A stretch of 64,000 nucleotides of DNA from Pseudomonas shirazensis (GTDB lineage Bacteria; Pseudomonadota; Gammaproteobacteria; Pseudomonadales; Pseudomonadaceae). Made by a program: the position numbers and the translations under genes. Below the pieces are notes generated by a model. That model worked only from the letters and a program-made list of their open reading frames with translations. It was not told the origin of the DNA and did not search any database. Below are positions 18,549 to 27,799 of this stretch, piece after piece. Each line of letters starts with the position of its first letter. Position 1 is the first letter of the stretch. Location of the stretch: positions 310,001 through 374,000 of the forward strand of contig NZ_JABWRD020000001.1 in the NCBI RefSeq assembly GCF_014268785.2, written 5' to 3'.

Positions 18549-18728
18549 GTGCCCAAAGCGGTCGTCAACCACGCCTCTCGCAAGGTTTCGCTACACGAGG
18601 GCATGCGCCTGGTAGCCAGGCACGATGGGGATTATGTGAGCGGGCCGATGCAGACCGAGATCTGGGAGCTGACGTACAGCGAGTGGCTCGACAGCTGCAA
18701 ACAGGCTAAGCGCCAGCCGGTGAGTTGA
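18549..18728 (+). CDS. small hypothetical protein (59 aa)
   Basis: A GTG start at 18549, with GGAG ten bases upstream, opens a 59-codon frame (MPKAVVNHASRKVS..., ending KQAKRQPVS). It has balanced composition, including ARHDGDYV and EIWELTYSEWLDSC. The frame stays open further upstream, but that part is arginine-rich and looks non-coding. It overlaps the 3' end of the convergent hybrid kinase by 23 bp. I do not recognise a family. It may be a Pseudomonas-restricted small protein; no function is inferred. Confidence 0.45.
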   Translation: MPKAVVNHASRKVSLHEGMRLVARHDGDYVSGPMQTEIWELTYSEWLDSCKQAKRQPVS

Positions 18729-20658
18729 GCAAATGCTCAACGCTGGCCCTGAGCTGCTCGATGGTGAACGGTTTGGCCAGCAACCGCGACTGCTCCTGCC
18801 GCTCAGGGCTGCCGTTCGCGGTATCTACGCAACCTGAGATGAACAGCACCTTGAGTGTTGGCCGTACTGCCCAGGCGGCTTCGGCGATTTTGTGTCCGCT
18901 GCTGCCACCGGGCAAGATCAGGTCAGTAACGATCAGCTTCAGATCAGGCAACTCGGCGATACGCTGCACGACCTGATCAGCGCTGGGCATTTCAGCCACT
19001 TCAAAACCAGCCTCGTGCAGGGCTTCACCTACCAGCTCACGAATGGCAACTTCATCGTCGATGACCATCGCCGTACCGCGACTGCTGCTGGCTGCCGCTG
19101 GCTGCAGAGTTGCCTGCAGGTCTTTCGCTACAGGGGCGCTGCCTTCGTGAACCGGCAGGAACAGGCACACCGCGGTGCCTTTGCCCAGCTCTGACTCAAT
19201 ACGAACAGCCCCGCCGGCCTGGCGTGCGAAGTCCTCGACCATCGACAGCCCAAGCCCGGTCCCGGAGCCCAGCGGTTTGGTGGTGAAAAACGGCTCCAGC
19301 GCGCGCTCGACGATGCTCGCCGGCATGCCCATGCCGGTGTCCGCCACGCAGATCCGTACATAGTCACCCGCTTGCACATGCAGAGCGCCCGGGTCGGTCA
19401 GCGCCAGCGTACTGACCTCGATTCGCAGCCTGCCGCCTTGAGGCATTGCGTCACGCGCGTTGATGCACAGGTTGAGCAGGGCGTTCTCGAGTTGGTGGGC
19501 ATCACAGTGGCACAGCGTGGGTGCGCCAGGGGCAAGCAGTTCGATGTTGATCAGCGGCGTCAGCGTGCGCGCAATCAACTCTTCCATGTTCTTTATCAAC
19601 ACCGCCGGATCGACGCTTGCAGCAACCAAAGGCTGTTTTCTGGCATACGCCAGCAGCCGATGGGTCAGTGAACTGGCTCGTAGCGTGGCGTTTCGGGCGA
19701 GGGTGACATAGCGCTCGATCCCTGACAGGCGGCCTTGGGCGATGCGTTGTTCGATCATGTCCTGGCTGCCGCTGATGATCGTCAACAGGTTGTTGAAGTC
19801 ATGGGCTAAGCCTCCGGTCAATTGCCCCAGCGACTCCATTTTCTGACTCTGCTGCAGCTGCGAACGGACTTGATCGAAGGCCAGCTGGCGCTCGCGGTAC
19901 AGTGTGACATCGCGGGCCACGGCAAAAAACCGACCCTGGCGGCCGGTGATACGCCAGTTGAGCAGCAGAGGCTGGCCGTTGCTGCGTACGCTTTGCGTGT
20001 CGAGCTCGGCAATCTGTCGATCATGCAGGTTGCGCACGGCGTCGGATAATTGCGCAGGCGAAATATAGCTGTAGAACGCGCCATCTTTGAGCTGCTGCTC
20101 GGTCCAGCCGGTCTCGGCCTGCCAGGCCGGGTTCATCGCCAGCACTTCACCCTGTGCCGACAAGGTGCAGATCAGGTCGGGGGACAGTTTCCAGATGTCA
20201 TCGCGCTCATCGGTACGCCGCTCGACTTCGTCCTCAAGGTTTTGATTGAGCCGGTCCAGTGCTCTGATGCTGCGCCGAAACAGCGCGCACACCACTGCCA
20301 TTCCCAGCGTGACCAGGCCAAAACTCAGGCTGTTGATCCAGTCGGTCCAGTCGGCGCCAAAGCCGACCGGCCCGATGAAGCAATATTGTGCCGTCAGCAC
20401 TGCCATGATGCATCCCAGTACCGCTGGCCCCGCGCCAAACCAGAAGCCGATGAACATCAGCCCCGGAATGAAGAACAGGTAGGGCAAGGCTGTAGCGGGC
20501 AGTTGCGCTCGCGCGTAAGCGCACGCCACGACCACCACTACGGTGCCCAGGTAGCGCAGTGCAGGCGAGAGCTGCTTGCGCTCCAGGCGCAGCAGGGCAG
20601 CGGCGGTCAATCTAGGCAAACGGGTCAAAAAACACTCCGAACAGTGGTAGCCAGGCAT
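18706..20658 (-). CDS. hybrid sensor histidine kinase with receiver domain
   Basis: A 650-residue signal-transduction protein: N-terminal hydrophobic segments (about residues 35-125), a coiled coil, a PAS domain (about 150-260), a HisKA-type domain with His286 in GLAHDFNNLL, HATPase_c (CINARDAMPQGG, DTGMGMP, GTGLGLSMV), and a C-terminal receiver with phospho-acceptor Asp579 in IVTDLILPGG. No separate response regulator is adjacent, so output may be phosphorelay to a distant partner. The ATG at 20658 lacks a clear ribosome binding site. A TTG at 20628, preceded by GGAG at six bases, is an equally plausible start. Confidence 0.88.
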   Translation of the reverse strand: MPGYHCSECFLTRLPRLTAAALLRLERKQLSPALRYLGTVVVVVACAYARAQLPATALPYLFFIPGLMFIGFWFGAGPAVLGCIMAVLTAQYCFIGPVGFGADWTDWINSLSFGLVTLGMAVVCALFRRSIRALDRLNQNLEDEVERRTDERDDIWKLSPDLICTLSAQGEVLAMNPAWQAETGWTEQQLKDGAFYSYISPAQLSDAVRNLHDRQIAELDTQSVRSNGQPLLLNWRITGRQGRFFAVARDVTLYRERQLAFDQVRSQLQQSQKMESLGQLTGGLAHDFNNLLTIISGSQDMIEQRIAQGRLSGIERYVTLARNATLRASSLTHRLLAYARKQPLVAASVDPAVLIKNMEELIARTLTPLINIELLAPGAPTLCHCDAHQLENALLNLCINARDAMPQGGRLRIEVSTLALTDPGALHVQAGDYVRICVADTGMGMPASIVERALEPFFTTKPLGSGTGLGLSMVEDFARQAGGAVRIESELGKGTAVCLFLPVHEGSAPVAKDLQATLQPAAASSSRGTAMVIDDEVAIRELVGEALHEAGFEVAEMPSADQVVQRIAELPDLKLIVTDLILPGGSSGHKIAEAAWAVRPTLKVLFISGCVDTANGSPERQEQSRLLAKPFTIEQLRASVEHLLNSPAGA

Positions 20659-20682
20659 GCAGGTAACAGGGCGTGTATAGCG

Positions 20683-20699
20683 CTAAAGGACTGCTTTAG
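20683..20699. repeat. inverted repeat between divergent signalling genes
   Basis: CTAAAG and CTTTAG flank a GACTG spacer, 25 bp upstream of the kinase start and about 160 bp upstream of the EAL gene. It may be an operator for either divergent gene, but it is short enough to occur by chance. Confidence 0.25.
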
Positions 20700-20857
20700 G
20701 CGTTTTCCCGGACTGATAGGCTAGTTACGCCTGGTCGTCCAATAGTTTTTTTTACGGTCGGCCGGTGCGAGGTTTGATTGTCCTGGCGCGCTCGGGCTGA
20801 CTAAGCTGGCAATGTGCCTCATAGGTGAGTCTTTTGGATAGTGCTACAGGAGTTACG

Positions 20858-22642
20858 GTGGGTAATTCGACAATTATGCACGATGAGCGGTTGCGTCTGG
20901 CCGAGGTCGATCGACTGACGTCCGACCTGGTCAGTGGCTCGGACCCGGTGCTGAACAGTGTCGTGGCGATGCTCTGTGGCCATTTTGAGGTGCCTACCGC
21001 GCTGGTCAGCATCATCGACCGCAACTATCAGGTGTTCAAAGCGCGGGTAGGCATGGTCGCCGAGCGCACGCCCAGAGAGATGTCGTTCTGTGCCCTTGAA
21101 CTTGAGCAGGATACTGTGCTGGAAATCTGCGACGCCTTGACCGATGCGCGCACTATCGATAACCCGCTGGTGCAGGGTGACCCCTACATTCGCTACTACG
21201 CTGGCGCACCGCTGGTGATCAAGCCAGGGCTGAGCCTGGGGCGGCTGTGCATCATCGACCAGGCGGCACGTCCGTCGTTGTCCGAGCGCGACCAGGCGCT
21301 GTTGCGCAGCGCGGCGCAGATTGTTGTCTCGCGGTTGCAGTCGATCCATGAGCAACATTTCTACGACAGTATGACCGGCTTGCCCAACCGGCGCCGTTTC
21401 GAAGCCGACTTCGCCGGCTGCGCCAGCGTCGCTGGCCAGGTCGCAGTGTTCATCGAGCCCATTTCAGCAGCCGGCATGGACCGCCTGGTGAAGGCACTGG
21501 GCATCGAGTTTTTCGCAAGCTTCATGCTGGCCGTGAAAGAGGCCTTGCTGGCAGCCCTGCCGCCGGGGTCGCGCCTGTACCGCCCGAGCACGCTAGGTTT
21601 TCTGACCCTGATCGAATGCAATGACATGGCCTCATTGCCGGCCAGGCTTGGCGCTATCGTTGCTGCGCTGAGTGGGCCGTTGCACAGCGGCAATGTGCCG
21701 GTGTTCGCCGATGTCGGCATGAGCGTGCTCGAGCCGGGTGGAGGCACCGATGCATCGCTGGATACCCTGCGTTTGATGGCGAGCATGACCGATGCGGCGC
21801 GCCGCAGCGAACGACGCTGGCTGGTCTATGACCCGCTGGTCGATACCAGCCAGCGCCGCAGTACGGCCTTGCTCAACGCTCTGGAACCGGCGCTGGTAGC
21901 TGCCGACCAACTTCGTCTGGTCTATCAGCCAAGGGTTGATCTCAACAGCAAACGCTGCGTGGCAGTAGAAGCGCTGTTGCGCTGGAAGCATCCGACCATG
22001 GGCGAAATCAGCCCGGCTGAATTCATCCCATTGGCTGAAACCACAGCTTCGATTCGCGGCATTACCCGTTGGGTGATCTGGCATGTCTGTCAGCAAATGC
22101 GCAGGTGGCGGGCGGAGGGGCTGCAGATGACCGTGTCGCTGAACATCTCCGCGCTGGATCTCGCCGATGGGCACCTGTTCGAGTACCTGAGCCGTACGCT
22201 CGGCGAGTTCGGCGTGGACCCGCGGCGCATCGAGCTTGAGTTTACCGAAAGCGCTCTGGTCACTGACTTCGACCAGGTGCAGCAACAGCTTCAGCGTTTT
22301 CGCACACTCGGGGTGGCGATTGGCATCGATGACTTCGGCAGCGGCTACAGCAACTGGGTGTACCTGCGCATCATCCCGGCCACCAGCGTCAAGCTTGATC
22401 GCTCGCTGCTGGCCAACCTGCAGCCGGGCAACAACGAATGGCACATTATTCGCGGGCTGGTCAGCTTGCTGCGCGACCTGCGCCTGACGGTGGTGGCCGA
22501 AGGTATCGAGACCGACCTGCACCACCATTTGTTGCGTGGCTGGGGCTGTGAGCAGGGCCAGGGCTATTTTTACGCGAAGCCGATGCCGCCCGCAGAACTT
22601 GAAACCTGGCTGCAGAAGGACTGCTGCGTGCCGATGACCTGA
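20858..22642 (+). CDS. GAF - degenerate GGDEF - EAL c-di-GMP phosphodiesterase
   Basis: A cytoplasmic protein of 594 aa. A GAF domain (about residues 25-165) is followed by a GGDEF-like domain in which the GGDEF signature is lost. The C-terminal EAL domain (about 345-590) retains Glu371 in VEALLRW, Asn in LNISALDL, Glu in LEFTES, IDDFGSGYSN, the Lys in VKLDRS, VAEGIET and the Gln in QGYFYAKP. It is therefore probably an active c-di-GMP phosphodiesterase. The GTG at 20858 is chosen because AGGAG lies five bases upstream; an upstream in-frame GTG at 20825 has no such site. Confidence 0.88.
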   Translation: MGNSTIMHDERLRLAEVDRLTSDLVSGSDPVLNSVVAMLCGHFEVPTALVSIIDRNYQVFKARVGMVAERTPREMSFCALELEQDTVLEICDALTDARTIDNPLVQGDPYIRYYAGAPLVIKPGLSLGRLCIIDQAARPSLSERDQALLRSAAQIVVSRLQSIHEQHFYDSMTGLPNRRRFEADFAGCASVAGQVAVFIEPISAAGMDRLVKALGIEFFASFMLAVKEALLAALPPGSRLYRPSTLGFLTLIECNDMASLPARLGAIVAALSGPLHSGNVPVFADVGMSVLEPGGGTDASLDTLRLMASMTDAARRSERRWLVYDPLVDTSQRRSTALLNALEPALVAADQLRLVYQPRVDLNSKRCVAVEALLRWKHPTMGEISPAEFIPLAETTASIRGITRWVIWHVCQQMRRWRAEGLQMTVSLNISALDLADGHLFEYLSRTLGEFGVDPRRIELEFTESALVTDFDQVQQQLQRFRTLGVAIGIDDFGSGYSNWVYLRIIPATSVKLDRSLLANLQPGNNEWHIIRGLVSLLRDLRLTVVAEGIETDLHHHLLRGWGCEQGQGYFYAKPMPPAELETWLQKDCCVPMT

Positions 22643-22732
22643 CAAGGACGATGTTTAATCTCACGGCTGCACCTGCAAGATCGTCGACAACCCCCTGCCA
22701 TTTCGGCCGCGTCGCTAACCACCGAGAACACC

Positions 22733-24061
22733 ATGTTCAACTCAAAGCTAAAAAACCAGCTACAGCGACTGCAGGACGAAATAGACGCGCTGCAGCGCGC
22801 GCAGGCCGCGAGAACTGACGAGATGTTGGAAATAACGGTTGATCGGAACCTGCTCATCACAGCGGTCAATCGCAACTTTGCTCGATGGGTTGGGCGTGAA
22901 CAGTCGCAATTGCTTGGGCAATCGCTGGCTAGCATCGCGCCCAGCTATGTCAAAGAGTTGCCATGCTTCAAGGACTTTCAGCAGGCCATGAGCACTGGCA
23001 CCGGGGCCAGCGACGAGTATCGCTATATCACCGCCGACGGCAGGATGGTCTGGATGAGAGCGGCCTGGTGCCCGGTCAAGTCAGCAGCGGGTGCCGTTAC
23101 CCATATGTCGGCCTACGGCACCGAGGTAACCGCGAGCATCGATAAGGCGCGTGAAAACGACGAGTTCATCAAGGCGCTGTACCGCTCGACCGCGGTCATC
23201 GAGTTTGAGCTGGACGGTACTATCGTTGCTGCCAACGACAACTTCTTGAGGACGGTGAACTATTCGCTGGCAGAGATCGTGGGCAAACATCACCGTATTT
23301 TCTGTGACCCCAACTATGTCAACTCGCCTGCCTACCAGCAGCTATGGCGCAGCCTCAACGAGGGGCAGTTCGTCGCCGAGCGCTTCCTGCGCTTTGACAA
23401 GTCAGGGCGCGAGCTCTGGCTGGAAGCATCCTACAACCCGGTGCGCGACACCCGTGGCCAGCTCTACAAGATCGTCAAATTCGCGATCGATATCAGCGAG
23501 CAGGTCAAGCATGAGCAGGAGGTCAGCGCGGCCGCCGGGGTTGCCTATGACGTTTCTCGCAAAACCGATGACTCGGCGAGAAGGGGGGCGGTGGCCGTAA
23601 AGGATACCGTCGAGACCATGAACCGTATCGTCTCGCAGGTCTCCACGGCCTCCGCTGGGGTCGAGGCGCTGGGGCAGCAGTCGCAGTTGATCACATCGAT
23701 TGTTTCCACCATCGGCGGCATTGCCCAGCAGACCAACCTGCTCGCCCTCAATGCGGCTATCGAAGCCGCGCGCGCAGGCGAGCAAGGTCGGGGCTTTGCC
23801 GTGGTGGCCGATGAGGTGAGGAAGCTGGCCGGACGCACCAGTGCCGCCACTCAGGAAATCGTAGAAGTGGTGCAGAAAAACAACGCTCTTGTGGAGGCCG
23901 CAGTGGTCAGCATGGGTGAAAGCACGCATCAGGCTGAAATCGGCCTGGCGCTGGCCAGCCAGGCCGGCCATGTCATCACTGAAATTCAGACGGGTGCGCA
24001 GGAAGTGGTGACAGCGGTCGGCCGATTCTCATCGCAGATTGCCGGGCAGTCACACCCGTGA
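22733..24061 (+). CDS. soluble PAS-PAS methyl-accepting chemotaxis-type protein (BdlA-like)
   Basis: A 442-residue protein without membrane segments. Two PAS domains (about residues 30-135 and 145-255) are followed by a short MCP signalling domain with the conserved hairpin [34 protein letters not shown]. This architecture and length resemble P. aeruginosa BdlA (about 417 aa), a biofilm-dispersion sensor; Aer-type receptors differ by having membrane anchors. Placement 90 bp after an EAL phosphodiesterase on the same strand supports a c-di-GMP/dispersion role, but that is inference. Confidence 0.85.
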   Translation: MFNSKLKNQLQRLQDEIDALQRAQAARTDEMLEITVDRNLLITAVNRNFARWVGREQSQLLGQSLASIAPSYVKELPCFKDFQQAMSTGTGASDEYRYITADGRMVWMRAAWCPVKSAAGAVTHMSAYGTEVTASIDKARENDEFIKALYRSTAVIEFELDGTIVAANDNFLRTVNYSLAEIVGKHHRIFCDPNYVNSPAYQQLWRSLNEGQFVAERFLRFDKSGRELWLEASYNPVRDTRGQLYKIVKFAIDISEQVKHEQEVSAAAGVAYDVSRKTDDSARRGAVAVKDTVETMNRIVSQVSTASAGVEALGQQSQLITSIVSTIGGIAQQTNLLALNAAIEAARAGEQGRGFAVVADEVRKLAGRTSAATQEIVEVVQKNNALVEAAVVSMGESTHQAEIGLALASQAGHVITEIQTGAQEVVTAVGRFSSQIAGQSHP

Positions 24062-24089
24062 AAGCGTGACCGGTAGCGCCGGCACGCCA

Positions 24090-25700
24090 TCAGGCAGCCG
24101 GCTCGACCTCCAGAAACGCCGCTTCCAGCAGCTGCCGGGTGTAGGGATGCTGCGGCGCATGGAAGATCTCCCGCGCGTCACCTTGTTCCACCACCTGCCC
24201 CTGTTTGATCACCATCAGCTGATGACTCAGCGCCTTGACCACCGCCAGGTCATGACTGATGAACAGGTAGGTCAGGTTGTATTTGAGCTGCAACGAACGC
24301 AACAGCTCCACTACCTGCCGCTGCACGGTGCGGTCAAGCGCCGAGGTCGGCTCGTCGAGCAGAATCAACGCCGGTTTGAGCACCAGCGCGCGAGCGATGG
24401 CGATGCGTTGACGCTGACCACCGGAGAACTCATGGGGGTAGCGGTGGCGGGTGGCCGGATCGAGGCCTACTTCCTGCAGCGCGGCAATGATCGCCGCCTC
24501 TTGTTCCTGGGCGGTGCCGATGCGATGAATGCGCAGGCCTTCGCCGACGATATCGGCGACACTCATGCGCGGGCTGAGGCTGCCGAACGGGTCCTGGAAC
24601 ACCACCTGCATTTCTCGCCGCAGCGGCCGTACCTCCTGCTGGTTCATGCCCTGCAGGTTTTGCCCGTGAAAACGGATGTCGCCCTGGCTCGAGATCAGCC
24701 GCAGGATCGCCAGGCCCAAAGTCGATTTGCCCGAGCCGCTTTCGCCAACGATGCCCAGGGTCTGCCCTTGGGGCAGGCTGAAATTGATCCCGTCGACTGC
24801 CTTGACGTAGTCTACCGTGCGCCGCAGCAGGCCTTTCTTGATCGGGAACCAGACGCGCAGATCATCCACCTCCAGCAGCGGCGCCCCGAGCGGGTTGGCC
24901 GCAGGCTGGCCGCTGGGTTCGGCGTTGATCAGCATCTGCGTGTAGGGATGCTGCGGGGCGGTGAACAGCGTCGTGCACTCGGCCTGCTCGACGATCTTGC
25001 CTTGCTGCATCACGCAAACACGGTGTGCGATGCGCCTTACCAGGTTGAGGTCATGGCTGATCAGCAGCAGGGCCATGCCCAGTCGTGCCTGCAGCTCTTT
25101 GAGCAGATCGAGAATCTTCAGCTGTACGGTGACGTCGAGCGCAGTGGTCGGCTCATCGGCGATCAGCAGTTCCGGCTCGTTGGCCAGGGCCATGGCAATC
25201 ATCACCCGCTGGCGCTGGCCGCCGGACAACTCATGCGGCAGCGCCTTGAGGCGCTTGTGCGGTTCAGGGATGCCGACCAGGTCGAGCAGTTCCAAGGTGC
25301 GCGCCGTCGCCTGCTTGCCGGTCAAACCCTTGTGCAGGAGAAGTATCTCGTTGATCTGCTTCTCGATGCAGTGCAGCGGGTTGAGCGAGGTCATCGGCTC
25401 CTGGAAGATCATTGCGATGCGGTTGCCACGGATGCGCTGCATCGGCTTTTCGCCAAGCTTGAGCATGTCCTTGCCACCATACTCGATGCTGCCACTGGGG
25501 TGGCGCGCAAGCGGGTAGGGCAACAGGCGCAGGATCGAGTGGGCAGTGACCGACTTGCCCGAGCCGCTCTCGCCGACCAGGGCCAGGGTCTCGCCCTTAC
25601 GGATGTCGAAACTGATGCCATCGACCACGCGGTTGATCTGGTCACCGCTGAGGAACTCGACCGCAAGATCACGGACTTCGATCAGGTTGGGTTCGCTCAT
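24090..25700 (-). CDS. nppD: peptide ABC transporter, double ATP-binding protein (NppD/YejF)
   Basis: A 536-residue cytoplasmic ATPase made of two fused ABC modules. Module one has Walker A GESGSGKSV (about residue 40) and signature LSGGQRQRV. Module two has GESGSGKST (about residue 327) and FSGGQRQRI, each with LLIADEPTTALD- or LILLDEPTSALD-type Walker B. The fused layout matches YejF/NppD of the microcin C and peptidyl-nucleoside importer. It is the last gene of a five-gene operon, one base after nppC. Confidence 0.92.
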   Translation of the reverse strand: MSEPNLIEVRDLAVEFLSGDQINRVVDGISFDIRKGETLALVGESGSGKSVTAHSILRLLPYPLARHPSGSIEYGGKDMLKLGEKPMQRIRGNRIAMIFQEPMTSLNPLHCIEKQINEILLLHKGLTGKQATARTLELLDLVGIPEPHKRLKALPHELSGGQRQRVMIAMALANEPELLIADEPTTALDVTVQLKILDLLKELQARLGMALLLISHDLNLVRRIAHRVCVMQQGKIVEQAECTTLFTAPQHPYTQMLINAEPSGQPAANPLGAPLLEVDDLRVWFPIKKGLLRRTVDYVKAVDGINFSLPQGQTLGIVGESGSGKSTLGLAILRLISSQGDIRFHGQNLQGMNQQEVRPLRREMQVVFQDPFGSLSPRMSVADIVGEGLRIHRIGTAQEQEAAIIAALQEVGLDPATRHRYPHEFSGGQRQRIAIARALVLKPALILLDEPTSALDRTVQRQVVELLRSLQLKYNLTYLFISHDLAVVKALSHQLMVIKQGQVVEQGDAREIFHAPQHPYTRQLLEAAFLEVEPAA

Positions 25701-25701
25701 G

Positions 25702-26721
25702 TCATTTCCTCGGGTCGAAGGCGTCGCGGGCGGATTCGCCGATAAACACCAGCAGGCTGAGCATCACGGCCAGCACGGCGAAGGCACTGATGCCCAGCCA
25801 TGGTGCCTGCAGGTTGGATTTGCCCTGGGCAACCAGCTCACCCAACGACGGTGAACCGGCGGGCAGGCCAAAGCCGAGGAAGTCCAGCGCGGTCAGGGTG
25901 CCGATGGCGCCGGTGAGGATGAACGGCATGAAGGTCATGGTCGAGATCATTGCGTTGGGCAGAATGTGCCGGTACATGATCGCGCCGTTGCGCATGCCCA
26001 GGGCGCGCGCCGCGCGCACATACTCCAGGTTACGCCCACGCAGGAATTCGGCGCGGACTACATCGACCAGGCTCATCCACGAGAACAGCAACATGATCCC
26101 CAACAGCCACCAGAAGTTGGGCTGGACGAAGCTGGCCAGAATGATCAGCAGGTACAGCACCGGCAAGCCTGACCAGATCTCCAGGAAGCGCTGGCCGGCA
26201 AGGTCGACCCAGCCACCATAAAAGCCCTGCAGAGCCCCGGCAATGACGCCAATGATCGAGCTGAGGATGGTCAGGGTCAGGGCAAACAACACCGAAACGC
26301 GGAAGCCGTAGATCACCCGCGCCATGACATCGCGGCCCTGGTCATCGGTGCCCAGCCAGTTGTCCGCCGAGGGCGGCGCGGGCGCCGGCACCTTCAAGTC
26401 GTAGTTGATGCTCTGGTAGCTGAACGGAATCGGCGCCCACAGCACAAAGCTGTCTTTCTTCTCCAGAAGGTCGCGGATGTAGGGGCTCTTGTAGTTGGCT
26501 TCGAGCGGGAATTCACCGCCAAAGGTGGTCTCGGGGTAGCGCTTGAACGCCGGGAAGTACCACTCGCCGTCGTAGCGCACGGCAATCGGTTTGTCGTTGG
26601 CGATCAGCTCGGCGCCAAGGCTCAGGCCGAACAGGATCAGGAACAGCCACAGCGACCACCAGCCTCGGCGGTTGGCCTTGAAGCGCTCGAAGCGCCGTCG
26701 ATTGAGCGGGGACAGGGCCAT
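25702..26721 (-). CDS. nppC: peptide ABC transporter permease (NppC/YejE)
   Basis: An inner-membrane permease of 339 aa, with an N-terminal membrane anchor (about residues 20-40), a periplasmic insert and five C-terminal segments. The ABC-permease EAA loop is visible in EYVRAARALGMRNGAIMYRHILPNA (about residues 235-260). Length fits YejE. It is three bases downstream of nppB and one base upstream of nppD. Confidence 0.92.
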   Translation of the reverse strand: MALSPLNRRRFERFKANRRGWWSLWLFLILFGLSLGAELIANDKPIAVRYDGEWYFPAFKRYPETTFGGEFPLEANYKSPYIRDLLEKKDSFVLWAPIPFSYQSINYDLKVPAPAPPSADNWLGTDDQGRDVMARVIYGFRVSVLFALTLTILSSIIGVIAGALQGFYGGWVDLAGQRFLEIWSGLPVLYLLIILASFVQPNFWWLLGIMLLFSWMSLVDVVRAEFLRGRNLEYVRAARALGMRNGAIMYRHILPNAMISTMTFMPFILTGAIGTLTALDFLGFGLPAGSPSLGELVAQGKSNLQAPWLGISAFAVLAVMLSLLVFIGESARDAFDPRK

Positions 26722-26724
26722 TGG

Positions 26725-27798
26725 TCAATTCTCCCGGCTGGCGAAGTCGATGCGCGGATCGACCAGGGTATAGGTCAGGTCGCCGATCAGTTTCACCACC
26801 AGCCCGAGCAGGGTGAAGATGAACAGGGTGCCGAAGACCACCGGGTAATCGCGGTTAATCGCCGCTTCGAAACTCATCAGGCCCAGGCCGTCGAGGGAGA
26901 AGATCACCTCGATCAGCAACGAGCCGGTGAAGAAGATGCCGATGAATGCCGAAGGGAAGCCGGCGATCACCAGCAGCATGGCGTTACGGAACACGTGCCC
27001 GTAGAGCACCCGCTGCCGGCTCAGGCCTTTGGCTTTGGCGGTGACCACATACTGCTTGTTGATCTCATCGAGGAAGCTGTTTTTGGTCAGCAGGGTCATG
27101 GTGGCGAAGTTGCCGATCACCAGTGCAGTAATCGGCAGGACCAGGTGCCAGAAGTAATCGAGGATCTTGCCGGTGGTGGACAGCTCGTCGAAGTTGTTCG
27201 AGGTCAGCCCGCGTAACGGGAACCAGTCGAAGTAACTGCCGCCGGCGAACAGCACGATCAGCAGAATCGCGAACAGAAACGCCGGGATGGCATAGCCGAC
27301 CACGATCGCCGAGCTGGTCCAGACATCGAAGTGGCTGCCGTGGCGCACCGCTTTGGCGATCCCCAGCGGGATCGACACCAGGTACATGATCAGCGTGCTC
27401 CACAGCCCGAGCGAGATCGACACCGGCATCTTCTCGGCAATCAGGTCGATGACCTTGGCATCACGGAAGAAGCTGTCGCCGAAGTCGAGCTGGGCATAGT
27501 TCTTGACCATGATCCACAAGCGCTCCGGGGCGGACTTGTCGAAGCCGTACATGTGTTCGATTTCAGCGATCAGGGCCGGGTCCAGGCCCTGTGCGCCGCG
27601 GTAGTTGGAGCCGGCCACCGAGACTTCGGCGCCGCCGCCGGCGATGCGGCTGGTCGCGCCGTCAAAGCCTTCGAGTTTGGCGATCATCTGCTCGACCGGG
27701 CCGCCCGGCGCGGCCTGGACGATTATGAAGTTGATCACCAGGATGCCGAACAGGGTCGGGATGATCAGCAGCAGGCGCCGCAGGATATAGGCGAGCAT
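26725..27798 (-). CDS. nppB: peptide ABC transporter permease (NppB/YejB)
   Basis: An inner-membrane permease of 357 aa, beginning with the DppB-family start [19 protein letters not shown]. It contains an EAA-like loop ([25 protein letters not shown], about residues 243-267). It pairs with NppC to form the channel of the peptide importer. It starts one base after the nppA2 stop. Confidence 0.92.
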   Translation of the reverse strand: MLAYILRRLLLIIPTLFGILVINFIIVQAAPGGPVEQMIAKLEGFDGATSRIAGGGAEVSVAGSNYRGAQGLDPALIAEIEHMYGFDKSAPERLWIMVKNYAQLDFGDSFFRDAKVIDLIAEKMPVSISLGLWSTLIMYLVSIPLGIAKAVRHGSHFDVWTSSAIVVGYAIPAFLFAILLIVLFAGGSYFDWFPLRGLTSNNFDELSTTGKILDYFWHLVLPITALVIGNFATMTLLTKNSFLDEINKQYVVTAKAKGLSRQRVLYGHVFRNAMLLVIAGFPSAFIGIFFTGSLLIEVIFSLDGLGLMSFEAAINRDYPVVFGTLFIFTLLGLVVKLIGDLTYTLVDPRIDFASREN

Positions 27799-27799
27799 G

